NCBI GenBank assembly: GCA_036725605.1
Contig: DAIMDW010000009.1
Coordinates: 62,001 to 126,000 of the forward strand
DNA from: CALBTQ01 sp036725605
Lineage (GTDB): Bacteria; Lernaellota; Lernaellaia; Lernaellales; Lernaellaceae
Direction: 5' to 3'
Length of the DNA: 64,000 bases
The position numbers were made by a program, and so were the translations under genes. Shown here piece by piece: positions 17,635 to 26,268 of the stretch. Position 1 is the first letter of the stretch; every line of letters begins with the position of its first letter. Below the pieces are notes generated by a model that was not told the DNA's origin, did not search any database, and was given only the letters and a program-made list of their open reading frames with translations.

Positions 17635-18182
17635 GAGGCCGCCTCCTTCGTTTCGTCCTTGCCCGTCAGCGCTTCGTAAATGTGCCGGCCGGCGAAAATA
17701 ATGTAGCGTAGCGCGATCACGCCGAAGGCGACCGGCAGGATCAGCTCGGCGATCCAGGTCGGCACTTTGGCGAAGGCCTTCGCGCCGCCGGTCATTTCAT
17801 CGGCGATGAAGTTCACCGCCGCGTAGGTCAACAGGCCCGCGACCAGCGCGGTAAACAGGTCGACCGCAACCTTCACCGCCGCTTTGACGCGTTTTTTCAA
17901 AAAGTAGGAAACGACGTCGATCGTGATGTGGTTGTATTCGCGCGAAGCGACCATCGCGCCCAGTAGGCCGACCCACAGCACGCCGTAGCGCAAAAACGGA
18001 TCGATCCAGATGAATTTGCCGACCAGACCCTGCGCCCATTCGATGCGCATGCCGGCGAGGTTGCGCAGCACGATCTGCCAGACGGCCAGCAGAATCATCA
18101 CCGACAGCAGCGTCACCAGGCTGCCGTTTTCCAGGCCGTGCAGCACGCGCCGGACGATATGCGGTCGCTTCGCTTCGCTCAT
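17631..18182 (-). CDS. dctQ: TRAP transporter small permease (DctQ/TatQ)
   Basis: 183 aa with four membrane helices, the small membrane subunit that pairs with DctM. Family features are the segment RNLAGMRIEWAQG after helix 1 and the SREYNHITIDVVSYFLKKR stretch. It sits 7 bp after the binding-protein gene and overlaps dctM by 4 bp, the standard order for the system. Confidence 0.9.
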   Translation of the reverse strand: MSEAKRPHIVRRVLHGLENGSLVTLLSVMILLAVWQIVLRNLAGMRIEWAQGLVGKFIWIDPFLRYGVLWVGLLGAMVASREYNHITIDVVSYFLKKRVKAAVKVAVDLFTALVAGLLTYAAVNFIADEMTGGAKAFAKVPTWIAELILPVAFGVIALRYIIFAGRHIYEALTGKDETKEAAS

Positions 18183-18189
18183 GGTGCGT

Positions 18190-19206
18190 TTACCGCCCCT
18201 GGCGCATCGGCTCGACGATGCCGCGAATGCGCTGCACCAGCGCGGGATCGAAATTGCCCTTGGCGATCAGCTTCTGGATCGACCGATCGGCGATGTCGAC
18301 CATCTTGGGCCAGTTGGCCTGGTCGAAGGGGACGATCTGCACGCCCTGCTTTTTCAGCGTGGCCATCGCCTGCTCGTTGGCGCGGCGCGTGTCCTGGTCC
18401 ATGGTGCGGAAACGCTTGGTCAACGCCTCGCGCACGATCTCCTGGTCTTCGGCCGACAGTTGTTTCCAGGCGCGATCGGAAAAGGCGAAGGTGCTGTAGG
18501 TGTAAATCAACGGCACCTGCATCAGGTACTTGACCTTGGTGAACCACTGCAGCGCGACCGTGCCAACCGGCGAGTTGGCCACCGTGTCGATCAAGCCGGT
18601 GTTCAGGCCGGTGAGCACGTCGGTCAGCGGCAACGGCACGGGCGGCACCCCGGCTTCCTCGAAAACCACGCGGCTGACCGGGTCGCCCTCGGGCACCCAC
18701 ATCTTGCATTCGCGCAACTGCTCGACCGAGGAAATCGGCTTGTTGCTCAATAGGTACGCGAAACCGATTTCGTTGATGCCCATCGAGATAAAGCCCTTTT
18801 CGGCCAGCCCGGCGGTCAGCAGCGGTTCGATCTGCGCGCGCACCGCGTCGGCTTCCCGGTAATTGCGGATCATCAGCGGCAGGCTCATCACCTGGTAATC
18901 TTTGTACACCTGCGAGATGCCGCCGGCGGTGAACGACGAGCCGTGCAACTGCCCGGTGCGGAATTTGCGCAGGATGACCGCATCGTTGCCCATCACGCCG
19001 CCCGGATAAATTTTGAAGCTCACGCGACCGGCGGTCTTCTGCTGGATTTCCTTGCCGGCCTCGCGCAGCGCCACCACGAACGAGGTGCCGTCGGGCGCGA
19101 TCGTCGCCAGTTTCAACGTGGTTTTGCCGCCCGCGAAAACGGTCGCGGCCAGCAGCGCGCCGCTCAACAGCGCGAGGGCCAACAGTCCGATCAAAATTCG
19201 TTTCAT
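18190..19206 (-). CDS. dctP: TRAP transporter substrate-binding protein (DctP family)
   Basis: 338 aa from the ATG at 19206; a TTG one codon upstream is also possible, both behind AAAGGAGAG. A signal peptide sends it to the periplasm. The mature protein begins TTLKLATIAPDGTSF and contains the family segments KIYPGGVMGND and LRECKMWVPEGDP, followed by V-P-L-P-L-T-D-V. In the family an Arg in the W-x-P segment region binds a substrate carboxylate. Together with the upstream TAtT gene this matches the TatT-TatP subtype, in which the binding protein associates with a TPR lipoprotein. The ligand is unknown. Confidence 0.93.
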   Translation of the reverse strand: MKRILIGLLALALLSGALLAATVFAGGKTTLKLATIAPDGTSFVVALREAGKEIQQKTAGRVSFKIYPGGVMGNDAVILRKFRTGQLHGSSFTAGGISQVYKDYQVMSLPLMIRNYREADAVRAQIEPLLTAGLAEKGFISMGINEIGFAYLLSNKPISSVEQLRECKMWVPEGDPVSRVVFEEAGVPPVPLPLTDVLTGLNTGLIDTVANSPVGTVALQWFTKVKYLMQVPLIYTYSTFAFSDRAWKQLSAEDQEIVREALTKRFRTMDQDTRRANEQAMATLKKQGVQIVPFDQANWPKMVDIADRSIQKLIAKGNFDPALVQRIRGIVEPMRQGR

Positions 19207-19221
19207 CAACGATGCTCTCCT

Positions 19222-20088
19222 TTAGAAATAGTCGTCCGCTTCCGCCAACATCTGCTCGGCCTGACGCTTGGCCAGGGTGTTGATCAAGGTCAGCTCCGGC
19301 TCGACGTCGGCCGGCGTGTCCAAGACCTGCTGCAACAAGCGATCGTGCAACGGACGGTCGAACACCAGGCGCGCGTAACTGCCCGCGTACATCACGTAGG
19401 CCGACAGCAGCTTGCCCCGGGAAATTTCCAGCGCCCGCTCGAAGTGCTCCCGGGCCAACTCGGGCTTGCCGCCCATCGCCTCGGGCAACAGCGAATACAA
19501 GGTGCCCAGCGCCAGGTGCGGCGCGCCGTAGTAATAGGTTTCATCCAATTCCATCAGCCGCTTGGCCAGCAGCTCGACCTTGGAGATGTCCGCGATGTTG
19601 TCCCAGTTGTCGCTGTGCGTGCGGATGAAATTGGCCCAGGTCGTGATCACCAGAAACAGAAATTGCTCGTCGCCGGCGCCGAAGGATTCCGGCGCCTCGG
19701 CGAATTGCTCGAAGGGCGCATCCCAGTTGTCGGCGAACGTTACGTTGACCAGCGAGGTGGCGCGGATCGCGTAGTCGAACGATTTTTCGCTCATCAGCCG
19801 GGCGCGCGCCGGATCGTCGTCCATGACGAACGCCGACAGGTAGGCGCTGTACAACTGCGCCGCGGCCGCCAGCACGTCCGGATCGTTGGGCGAATTTTCC
19901 ACCAAGCCGTCGATCATCAGCAGATAGGCCGGCGCGCCGTCGCGCACCAGTTCGGGGTCGGACTGCTTCATCACCGAGCTGACCATGTTTTCCATCAGCG
20001 GACGCGTCGCGCGTTTGACCATCACGCCGCACCCCGACGACAGCAGCAGCAGCGCCGCCAACGCGAACAAGGACGCACGTTTGCTCAT
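19222..20088 (-). CDS. tatT: TRAP-associated TAtT lipoprotein
   Basis: 288 aa from the ATG at 20088, which directly opens a lipoprotein signal (LFALAALLLLSSGC). The mature part is all-helical, with TPR-like pairs and the family stretches ENSPNDPDVLAAAAQLYSAY and DDPARARLMSEKSFDYA, matching TRAP transporter TAtT proteins. In Treponema the homologue forms a trimer around the binding protein and may guide hydrophobic ligands. It is the first gene of the TRAP operon, 13 bp upstream of dctP, and is divergent from an FAD oxidase gene across about 140 bp. Confidence 0.88.
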   Translation of the reverse strand: MSKRASLFALAALLLLSSGCGVMVKRATRPLMENMVSSVMKQSDPELVRDGAPAYLLMIDGLVENSPNDPDVLAAAAQLYSAYLSAFVMDDDPARARLMSEKSFDYAIRATSLVNVTFADNWDAPFEQFAEAPESFGAGDEQFLFLVITTWANFIRTHSDNWDNIADISKVELLAKRLMELDETYYYGAPHLALGTLYSLLPEAMGGKPELAREHFERALEISRGKLLSAYVMYAGSYARLVFDRPLHDRLLQQVLDTPADVEPELTLINTLAKRQAEQMLAEADDYF

Positions 20089-20228
20089 CGCCTTCGTTTT
20101 CCTTCCGCCGGGAAATTTACCCCGAAAATATCCACCGATCCGTTTAACGCACCCCGACATTAATAAGAATTCACTGTTTTCGCAAGAAACTTTCCTTATA
20201 ATGCCCCGCAAACCGGAGAGACGCAATC

Positions 20229-21356
20229 ATGGGGCGCGAAGATTTCCTGGCGATGGATGCGGCGATCGTCGGCGGCGGCGCGGTCGGGCTGTCCTGCGCC
20301 CACGAGCTGGCCATGGCCGGCTACCGGGTGGTGCTGCTGGAAAAACGCGGCCGCTTCGGTGAAGGACAATCCTCGCGCAACAGCCAGGTCGTGCACCGGG
20401 GCATCTACTACGAGCCGGGCTCGCGCAAGGCCCGCCTGTGCGTCGCCGGATGGCGAGTCATGACCGAACGTTTGCCCGCCTGGGGCGTCGCCCACCGCTT
20501 TTGCGGTAAGATGATCGTCGCGGTGAATGACGAACAACTGCCCATTCTCGAAACGCTCCTTGAAAAGGGTTACGCCAACGGCGCGGACGATCTGACGCTG
20601 ATCGACGCGACCGCCGCGAACAAGCGCGAGCCGCACGTCGCGCTCAAGGCCGCGCTGCTGTCGCCGGGTACGGGCATTTTCGATGCCGCCGAGTATCTGC
20701 ATCAGCTTGCCGGGCGCGCGCAGGCCGCCGGGGCGCTGCTGCTGACCGACGCGCAGGTCGTCGCCATCGACCGCGATGGGTCGACGGCGACCGTGCATAC
20801 GCGGGCCAAGGGTGCGGTGCAGGCGCGGACGGTCGTCAACGCGGCCGGGTTGTACAGCGACGAAATCGCGCGCCTGTGCGGTGACGGGCGGCACACGATT
20901 CACCCCTGTCGCGGCGAGTACGCGGCGGTCATTCCGAGCCGGGCGCACCTGATCGAAGCGTTGGTGTATCCGGTGCCGGCCGCGGTGAGTCTGGGCGTAC
21001 ACCTGACCAGGACCGTGCACGGCGAGTTGTGGGTCGGGCCGACCTCGCGCTTCATTGACGACAAAGAGAATTACGAAGGGGAGCGGCAAGAGCCGGATGA
21101 ATTTTTCGCCGCCGCGCATCGGCTGTGCCCCGCGTTGCGCGAAAGCGATCTGCGCCTGGGCCACACCGGTATTCGCGCCAAACGGTACGGACCCGGCGAA
21201 ACGGATGCCGATTTTTTCATCGAGCGGCAGGAAGACGATCCGCGCATTTTGCATCTGGTGGGCATCGAGTCGCCCGGTCTGACCGCCTCGCCGGCGATCG
21301 GCCGCTTGGTCTGCGAGCGTATTGGAGAAGTCCTCGGTCGGCCGTCGACCGCTTAA
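20229..21356 (+). CDS. L-2-hydroxyglutarate oxidase/dehydrogenase-like FAD enzyme
   Basis: 375 aa. The start at 20229 has CGGAGAG eight bases upstream. The N-terminal FAD motif is AIVGGGAVGLSCAHELA. The family hallmark SSRNSQVVHRGIYYEPGS follows, then K-A-R-L-C, as in the L2HGDH/LhgO group. C-terminal GHTGIRAKRYGPGE and GIESPGLTASPAIG agree. The expected reaction is oxidation of L-2-hydroxyglutarate to 2-oxoglutarate, but related 2-hydroxyacids cannot be excluded. It is divergent from the TRAP operon, which could import its substrate. Confidence 0.85.
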   Translation: MGREDFLAMDAAIVGGGAVGLSCAHELAMAGYRVVLLEKRGRFGEGQSSRNSQVVHRGIYYEPGSRKARLCVAGWRVMTERLPAWGVAHRFCGKMIVAVNDEQLPILETLLEKGYANGADDLTLIDATAANKREPHVALKAALLSPGTGIFDAAEYLHQLAGRAQAAGALLLTDAQVVAIDRDGSTATVHTRAKGAVQARTVVNAAGLYSDEIARLCGDGRHTIHPCRGEYAAVIPSRAHLIEALVYPVPAAVSLGVHLTRTVHGELWVGPTSRFIDDKENYEGERQEPDEFFAAAHRLCPALRESDLRLGHTGIRAKRYGPGETDADFFIERQEDDPRILHLVGIESPGLTASPAIGRLVCERIGEVLGRPSTA

Positions 21357-21385
21357 AGAAAAAGGCGGGAGCAACCGCTCCCGCC
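21355..21385 (-). terminator. Rho-independent terminator of the HU gene
   Basis: Perfect 9-bp stem GGCGGGAGC/GCTCCCGCC with loop AACC. On the minus strand it is followed by TTTTTCTTT. It also lies just past the stop of the converging oxidase gene. Confidence 0.85.
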
Positions 21386-21414
21386 GGTAATCGCCAATTC
21401 AGTTTGTCGCCGAT

Positions 21415-21723
21415 TTACTTTTTGGCCGCCGGGGGAACCACGGCGTCCTTGAAGTTCTTCGACAGGCGAGCTTTGACCACGGTCTTCGCGGCGATTTTGA
21501 TCGTTTCGCCGGTTGCCGGGTTGCGGCCCACGCGGGCTTTGCGCTTATTCTTCACCAGCTTGCCGATGCCGGGCAGCGTGAAGGCGCCGACCTTCTTGGT
21601 CTCTTTGGCGGCCAAGTCGGCCAGTTCGTCGAACAGCGCGTTGACGGACTTTTTGGGCAATTCAAACTTTTCGGCGAAGTGAGTCACGATCTGAGCTTTG
21701 GTCATGGGTTTCTTTTCGGCCAT
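21415..21723 (-). CDS. hup: HU-family DNA-binding protein
   Basis: 102 aa, a histone-like bacterial DNA-bending protein. Family features are the helix pair TKAQIVTHFAEKFELPKKSV, then LPGIGKLV, the DNA-binding beta arm around GRNPATGETIKI and the end TVVKARLSKNFKDAV. It is about 12 residues longer than typical HU, with an N-terminal MAEKKP and a C-terminal PPAAKK extension. It is monocistronic with its own terminator. Confidence 0.95.
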   Translation of the reverse strand: MAEKKPMTKAQIVTHFAEKFELPKKSVNALFDELADLAAKETKKVGAFTLPGIGKLVKNKRKARVGRNPATGETIKIAAKTVVKARLSKNFKDAVVPPAAKK

Positions 21724-22141
21724 AGCAACATCTCCTCTTATGGCTTACGTTATGGGAAGACTGCCGTCTTCAGAAAAAACTTTCCATTCCCGGGGCGAAA
21801 ATCTACCCTTATAGAAATTGTTTTAATCGCTTCCGATGTCAAGTCCTTTTTCGCTTATGCAAAAAGAAAAAAACGATTTTTCTTTCCCAAAAGCCCCTTT
21901 TTAAGCGGTTTCTGCACGTCGCCGATTTTACTCCGACCGCGTAGCCCCTTTTAACACTGGCGTTTGTGCACCCCGAAACCCGCAAGCCCCCAACTGACAG
22001 TGCTTTTGGCATTCATTCAAAGGAAAAAATTCTTTGTAGCAAATATGGACCTTCCGCGCGCTTTCCATTAGAATCGCTAACGTAAACGCGAAATATTCCG
22101 ATAAAAGAATCAACTTCGGAATCAACTGCCGAGAAGATGTC
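21724..22141. other. Divergent intergenic region, HU / ComEC-like lipoprotein
   Basis: 418 bp. Near 21863-21884 there is an A-rich/T-rich inverted pair (AAAGAAAAA, CGA, TTTTTCTTT) like the middle hairpin of repeat R1. A TTGACA-like box on the minus strand lies near 21836, but I see no well-spaced -10 for it. No coding potential is evident. Confidence 0.5.
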
Positions 22142-23197
22142 ATGAAAAACCGACCCGCTTCGACTTTGTTTCTTCTTTTCATCGTTTTTATCGCATTCGC
22201 CGTCGTTTCCGCCTGCAGCGGCACGATCAAATCGGACAAGGATTCCGATGACGACGACGACGAATGGGACAACTACAACGACGACGACGGCCCCAGCGGT
22301 CCGGCCGTCGACGATGATGACGACGACACGACCGACGATGACGACGACGACACGACCGACGACGACGATGACGATGACGACGACGATGACGACGATGACG
22401 ACGACGATGACGACGACACCGTGGAGCCGCCCTACGAGCCGCCGGACGGCTTCCAGGTCGTCTTTTACGACGTCGGCCAGGGCGACGCCATGCTGCTGCG
22501 CTTTCCGCAGGGCAAGACGATGCTCATCGACGGCGGACCCAACGAAGCCGGCGACGACGTCATCGTGCCGCACTTCGAACAACTGCACCTGACCTACCTC
22601 GACTACATGGTCATCACGCATCCCGACGCCGACCACTGCGGCGGATTGGACGACGTGATCGGAGAGATCGAAGTCGGCGAGCTGTGGGAAAACGGCGAGA
22701 CCAACTCGACGTGGACCTACGCGGAATTCGACGAGGCGGTCGACGACGCCGGCATCCAGCGGCATCTCGTCGAGCGCGGCGACGTCGAAACCATCGACGG
22801 TTGCACGGTGCGGGTGCTCAACGCCGATCAGGGCTGGAACGAGCTCAACGACAACAGCATCGTGCTGTCGGTCGACTGCGAAGGCGCCGTGTCGCTGTTC
22901 ACCGGCGACCTCACCGAGCGCAGCCAGGCCGAGATGATCGGCGTGTACGGCAATGACCTGGCCGCCGATCTGGCCAAGGTGCCGCACCACGGCAGCGCCG
23001 ATCGCGACGAGGATTTCGCCGGCTACGTTTCGCCGCTGTTCGCGGTGATCTCCGTCGGCGCGGACAATCCCTACGGCCACCCGACGCAGGCGGCGATGCA
23101 GGATTGGGAAGACGCCGGCGCCCAGGTGCTGCGCACCGACCAGCTCGGCACGATCACCGTCGACATCGAGGACGGCTGGCTCGACGTGTCGTATTGA
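22142..23197 (+). CDS. Lipoprotein with Asp stalk and ComEC-like metallo-beta-lactamase domain
   Basis: 351 aa. A lipoprotein signal (FAVVSAC) is followed by about 75 residues dominated by Asp, encoded by mixed GAC and GAT codons. From residue 100 or so comes an MBL-fold domain of the ComEC/Rec2 C-terminal type: FYDVGQGDAMLLRFPQGKT, LIDGGP, the metal motif THPDADHCGG, LFTGDLT, and KVPHHGSADR. In ComEC this domain degrades one DNA strand during uptake, but here there is no competence membrane channel. The enzyme is anchored outside the cytoplasm on an acidic stalk. The substrate (nucleic acid or another phosphodiester) is unknown. Confidence 0.88.
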   Translation: MKNRPASTLFLLFIVFIAFAVVSACSGTIKSDKDSDDDDDEWDNYNDDDGPSGPAVDDDDDDTTDDDDDDTTDDDDDDDDDDDDDDDDDDDDTVEPPYEPPDGFQVVFYDVGQGDAMLLRFPQGKTMLIDGGPNEAGDDVIVPHFEQLHLTYLDYMVITHPDADHCGGLDDVIGEIEVGELWENGETNSTWTYAEFDEAVDDAGIQRHLVERGDVETIDGCTVRVLNADQGWNELNDNSIVLSVDCEGAVSLFTGDLTERSQAEMIGVYGNDLAADLAKVPHHGSADRDEDFAGYVSPLFAVISVGADNPYGHPTQAAMQDWEDAGAQVLRTDQLGTITVDIEDGWLDVSY

Positions 23198-23358
23198 CGC
23201 TCGTCGCGTAAAACCATTGCGCCGCAAGGTGTTTCGCGCACCCTACGCATTTAAACCTTTATTCACCACTAAAAAATCGCGCTAGTGTCTTGCCTCGCCG
23301 CCGCCTGTGCGTTAGGAAGGAACTACCCGATAAGCGACAGACAAAGGAACGCTTTCCC

Positions 23359-24474
23359 ATGGAACAATTAAAACAAATACTTTCGACGCCGCTCATGGGC
23401 ATCGCGCTATACGCCTACCTCGGCGCGCTCGGAGCGATTCTCGCCGGATTCATCGGCAAAAAAATCGTCGACCTCGTGCTGGTCCGCCTGACGAAAAAAG
23501 CGGCCAAAAACGCCTACGCCTTCGACGATATTCTGCTCGACTCGCTGAGCGCGCCGCTGGGTTGGGCGATGGTCGCCGCCGGCGTTTACGTGGCGACGCT
23601 GATCGTGCAACTGCCCGTCGAGCCGGTGAACATGCAGCGCTTCGTCGACGCGGCGCTCAACGGCGTCATCGCCGTGTTGATCGTCTGGATCGCCATGCGG
23701 CTGCTCGATCGCGGTTGCGAATACTGGCTGCAAAAGGCGGACAAATCCGACTCGAAACTCGACGACCAGATCGTGCCGATCGTCCGGAGCAGCGGCAAGG
23801 TCTTTCTGGTTTTCATCGGCGTGATTCTCGTGCTGCAGAACCTGGGCTATTCGGTCAGCAGCCTGCTGGCGGGTCTGGGCTTCGGCGGCGCCGCGCTCGC
23901 GCTGGCCTCCAAAGACACGGTCGCCAACCTCTTCGGCTCGATCGTCATCTTTCTCGATCGCCCGTTCATGGTCGGCGACTGGATCGAAATGGACGGCCTC
24001 GAAGGCACCGTCGAGGACGTCAGCCTGCGCACCACGCGCATCCGCACCTTCGCCAACAGCGTGATCACCGTGCCCAATTCGAAATTCACCACCAGCGCGA
24101 TCAACAACTGGTCGCGCATGAAAAAGCGGCGCATCAAAATGTCGATCGGCGTGACCTACGACGCCACGCCCGAGAAGATGGAAGCGGCGGTGACGAAGAT
24201 CCGCGAGATCCTGCGCGCCGATCCGAAAATCCACCAGGATTTTTTCCTGGTCAACTTCGACAACTTCGGCCCGTCGAGCCTGGACGTTTTTATTTACTGC
24301 TTCACCGTGACGACCAACTGGGCCGAGTTCCTCGACGCGCGCCAGCAGTTGAATTTGAAAATCATGCGCGCCATCCGCGAACTGGGGCTCTCGTTCGCCT
24401 TCCCGTCGCAAAGCGTGTACGTCGAGCATCTGCCGGGCGAACCCGCGGCGTTGACCGAAGCGCGTCCGCAGTAA
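23359..24474 (+). CDS. MscS-family mechanosensitive channel
   Basis: 371 aa from the ATG at 23359, with AAAGGAA upstream. About four membrane helices precede the pore helix GLGFGGAALALASKDTVANL, typical of MscS. The beta domain follows (DRPFMVGDWIEM, GTVEDVSLRTTRIRT, VPNSKF) and then the alpha/beta C-terminal domain. It releases solutes on hypo-osmotic shock. The two extra N-terminal helices compared with E. coli MscS fit the larger MscS-like subgroup. It is convergent with the MBL hydrolase gene downstream. Confidence 0.92.
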   Translation: MEQLKQILSTPLMGIALYAYLGALGAILAGFIGKKIVDLVLVRLTKKAAKNAYAFDDILLDSLSAPLGWAMVAAGVYVATLIVQLPVEPVNMQRFVDAALNGVIAVLIVWIAMRLLDRGCEYWLQKADKSDSKLDDQIVPIVRSSGKVFLVFIGVILVLQNLGYSVSSLLAGLGFGGAALALASKDTVANLFGSIVIFLDRPFMVGDWIEMDGLEGTVEDVSLRTTRIRTFANSVITVPNSKFTTSAINNWSRMKKRRIKMSIGVTYDATPEKMEAAVTKIREILRADPKIHQDFFLVNFDNFGPSSLDVFIYCFTVTTNWAEFLDARQQLNLKIMRAIRELGLSFAFPSQSVYVEHLPGEPAALTEARPQ

Positions 24475-24493
24475 TTCATTTCGGAAGAAAAGC

Positions 24494-25501
24494 TCAGCGC
24501 CAGCGACCGAAGGCGGCATCGACCGTCGCGGCGTTCGGGCCGCGTCGACCGGCGAGCGTCAGCCGCTCGCCCTCGCGCGCGAAAAGAAGCTGCTCGCCGT
24601 AAAACGGCACGTGGATTCGCGCGGCGTCGGGCCGCCCGGCGGCCAGGGCGAGAAATTCGTGGCGCGGCTCGTGCGGCGGATCGGTGCTGTGGATGAACGT
24701 GGAATGGTGCACGGCGACGAAATGGCCCGCGCGCAGGTCGTCGAACACGCGCAGGGCGTCGGCGGCGCCCAGGTGGTTCATGCGCATCACCCAGCGCGGC
24801 CGCGACGGTCCGAGCGGAATGAGCGCGATGTCCGGCGGCTGCACGCGACCGATCTGCGCGAACAACTCCGCATCGTAACCGGTGTCGCCCGCGTAAAAGA
24901 CCGTCCCCGCTTCCGCTGCAAAGTAAAAGCCGCCGCAGGCGCGATCCCACAGACCGTCCACCCCCGCGCGTCCGCCCCAATGCTTTGCGCCGGTGACCGT
25001 CACGGTCACGCCGCGATGCGTATAACTTTCGCCGACCTTGAGTTCGACGATTTGCGCGAAGGGCAACTCGCGCGGCAGATGTCTGGCCACGCCGTGCGGC
25101 GCGACGATGATGCCGTGTCCGGGCACGGCGCGCAGGCTGGGCAGGTCGAGATGATCCAGGTGCGCGTGGCTGATCACCGTGAGGTCGATCGGCGGCAGGT
25201 GCGCGGGGTCGACGCCGGGTTCGACCAGCCGCCGCTGCACCGCGCCGATGCGGTCCTTGAGCACCGGATCGGTGAGGATGAACGCGTCGCCCAACTGCAC
25301 CAGCGCCGTGGCGTGTCCAAGCCAGGTCACCGCCGCCGGGTTATCGACGCGCAGGTCGGTCAGCCGGTCCGGCACCTTACGCGCCGGCCGCAACGACTGC
25401 ACCGCCGCTCGCCAGGTAATGCGCACCATGAATATCCGTGAAAAAAGCAACAGACCGACCGCCAACGCCGGCCAGAACCACCACTGGGCAGCCATCGACA
25501 T
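24494..25501 (-). CDS. Membrane-anchored MBL-fold hydrolase (NAPE-PLD/UlaG-like)
   Basis: 335 aa with one N-terminal membrane helix (FWPALAVGLLLF). The MBL domain starts at AVTWLGHATALVQ and carries the metal motif SHAHLDHLD, a His in GAKHWGGR, YAGDTGYD and a late His in NHLGAADA. The W-G/D-R pattern after the metal motif (GLWDRACGGFYF) is typical of bacterial homologues of N-acylphosphatidylethanolamine phospholipase D. A membrane phospholipid or similar phosphodiester is a plausible substrate. It follows a TetR regulator by 12 bp and is probably controlled by it. Confidence 0.82.
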   Translation of the reverse strand: MSMAAQWWFWPALAVGLLLFSRIFMVRITWRAAVQSLRPARKVPDRLTDLRVDNPAAVTWLGHATALVQLGDAFILTDPVLKDRIGAVQRRLVEPGVDPAHLPPIDLTVISHAHLDHLDLPSLRAVPGHGIIVAPHGVARHLPRELPFAQIVELKVGESYTHRGVTVTVTGAKHWGGRAGVDGLWDRACGGFYFAAEAGTVFYAGDTGYDAELFAQIGRVQPPDIALIPLGPSRPRWVMRMNHLGAADALRVFDDLRAGHFVAVHHSTFIHSTDPPHEPRHEFLALAAGRPDAARIHVPFYGEQLLFAREGERLTLAGRRGPNAATVDAAFGRWR

Positions 25502-25513
25502 GCTCGCGCGGGG

Positions 25514-26158
25514 CTAAACGCCGAATGACGACTTGAGGAACTGCAACAATCGGCGCACCAGTTTTTCGTCGCCGTCGTCGTCGAACGGAATTTCGGGCAA
25601 ATAGGTTTTGGAACGCGCGCGGTAGATGGCGTTGGCGCGGCGCGACAACACGATGCGCACGGCTTCTTGAAAGGCGAGCGCCATCATGGTCACGTCCAGA
25701 TCGTCGCGCAACGCCGCTTCCTGCACGCCGGTGAGCACCAGGTTCTGATAAAACAAACCGGCACGGCTTTCGAAACGATCGTAGGTCGCCTTGGCCAACT
25801 CCGGCGCACCGAAGGCGTCGAGATGGTTGTACACGTTCAGGTACGCGCCCAGGGTGCGCACGCGCCGGGCGACGACGCGCAGCAGGTATTCGACGCGCTC
25901 CCAGAACGGGCGCTGCATGTTGCCCACCTCGATGTACACCTGATTGAAATACTGCGCCGCGCGACCCAGCACCGAGGCGATCAGATCCTGCTTGCCGTCG
26001 AAGTACATCGATAACGTATCCGGACTGATTTGCGCTTGCTGCGCCACGTCGGCCATGGTGACCAACCGCAATCCTTTTTCCGCAAAGGTCTCGGCGGCCG
26101 CGAGCAGAATCTTGTCCTGCGCGATTTGAGGAATTTGCATAAAAACCGGTTTGGGCAA
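25514..26158 (-). CDS. TetR-family transcriptional regulator
   Basis: 214 aa. The start is taken as the TTG at 26158 because a strong AAGGAGG lies 6 bases upstream; the first in-frame ATG is six codons later and has no such site. The N-terminal helix-turn-helix is typical (LLAAAETFAEKGL, TMADVAQQAQIS, TLSMYFDGKQDLI). The ligand-binding domain is helical and diverse. It is co-transcribed with the downstream MBL hydrolase, so a lipid-like inducer is possible but unproven. Confidence 0.88.
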   Translation of the reverse strand: MPKPVFMQIPQIAQDKILLAAAETFAEKGLRLVTMADVAQQAQISPDTLSMYFDGKQDLIASVLGRAAQYFNQVYIEVGNMQRPFWERVEYLLRVVARRVRTLGAYLNVYNHLDAFGAPELAKATYDRFESRAGLFYQNLVLTGVQEAALRDDLDVTMMALAFQEAVRIVLSRRANAIYRARSKTYLPEIPFDDDGDEKLVRRLLQFLKSSFGV

Positions 26159-26268
26159 GGCGCCCTCCTTACTGATTCAACCGCAGCCTTCCGACATCTT
26201 TACGGCCAGATGTCCGCATCGCTCGATTCGCCGTGTGGTCCGCAGCAGCTGGAGTGGTTGTACGATCG

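Noticed and set aside
22300..22425. CRISPR-like or satellite array
   Set aside because: The periodicity is GAY codons encoding Asp inside a gene; there are no spacers.
22013..23227. Antisense frame rich in Val/Ile opposite the ComEC-like gene
   Set aside because: The hydrophobic run is the reverse complement of the Asp codons (GTC and ATC), not a membrane helix series.
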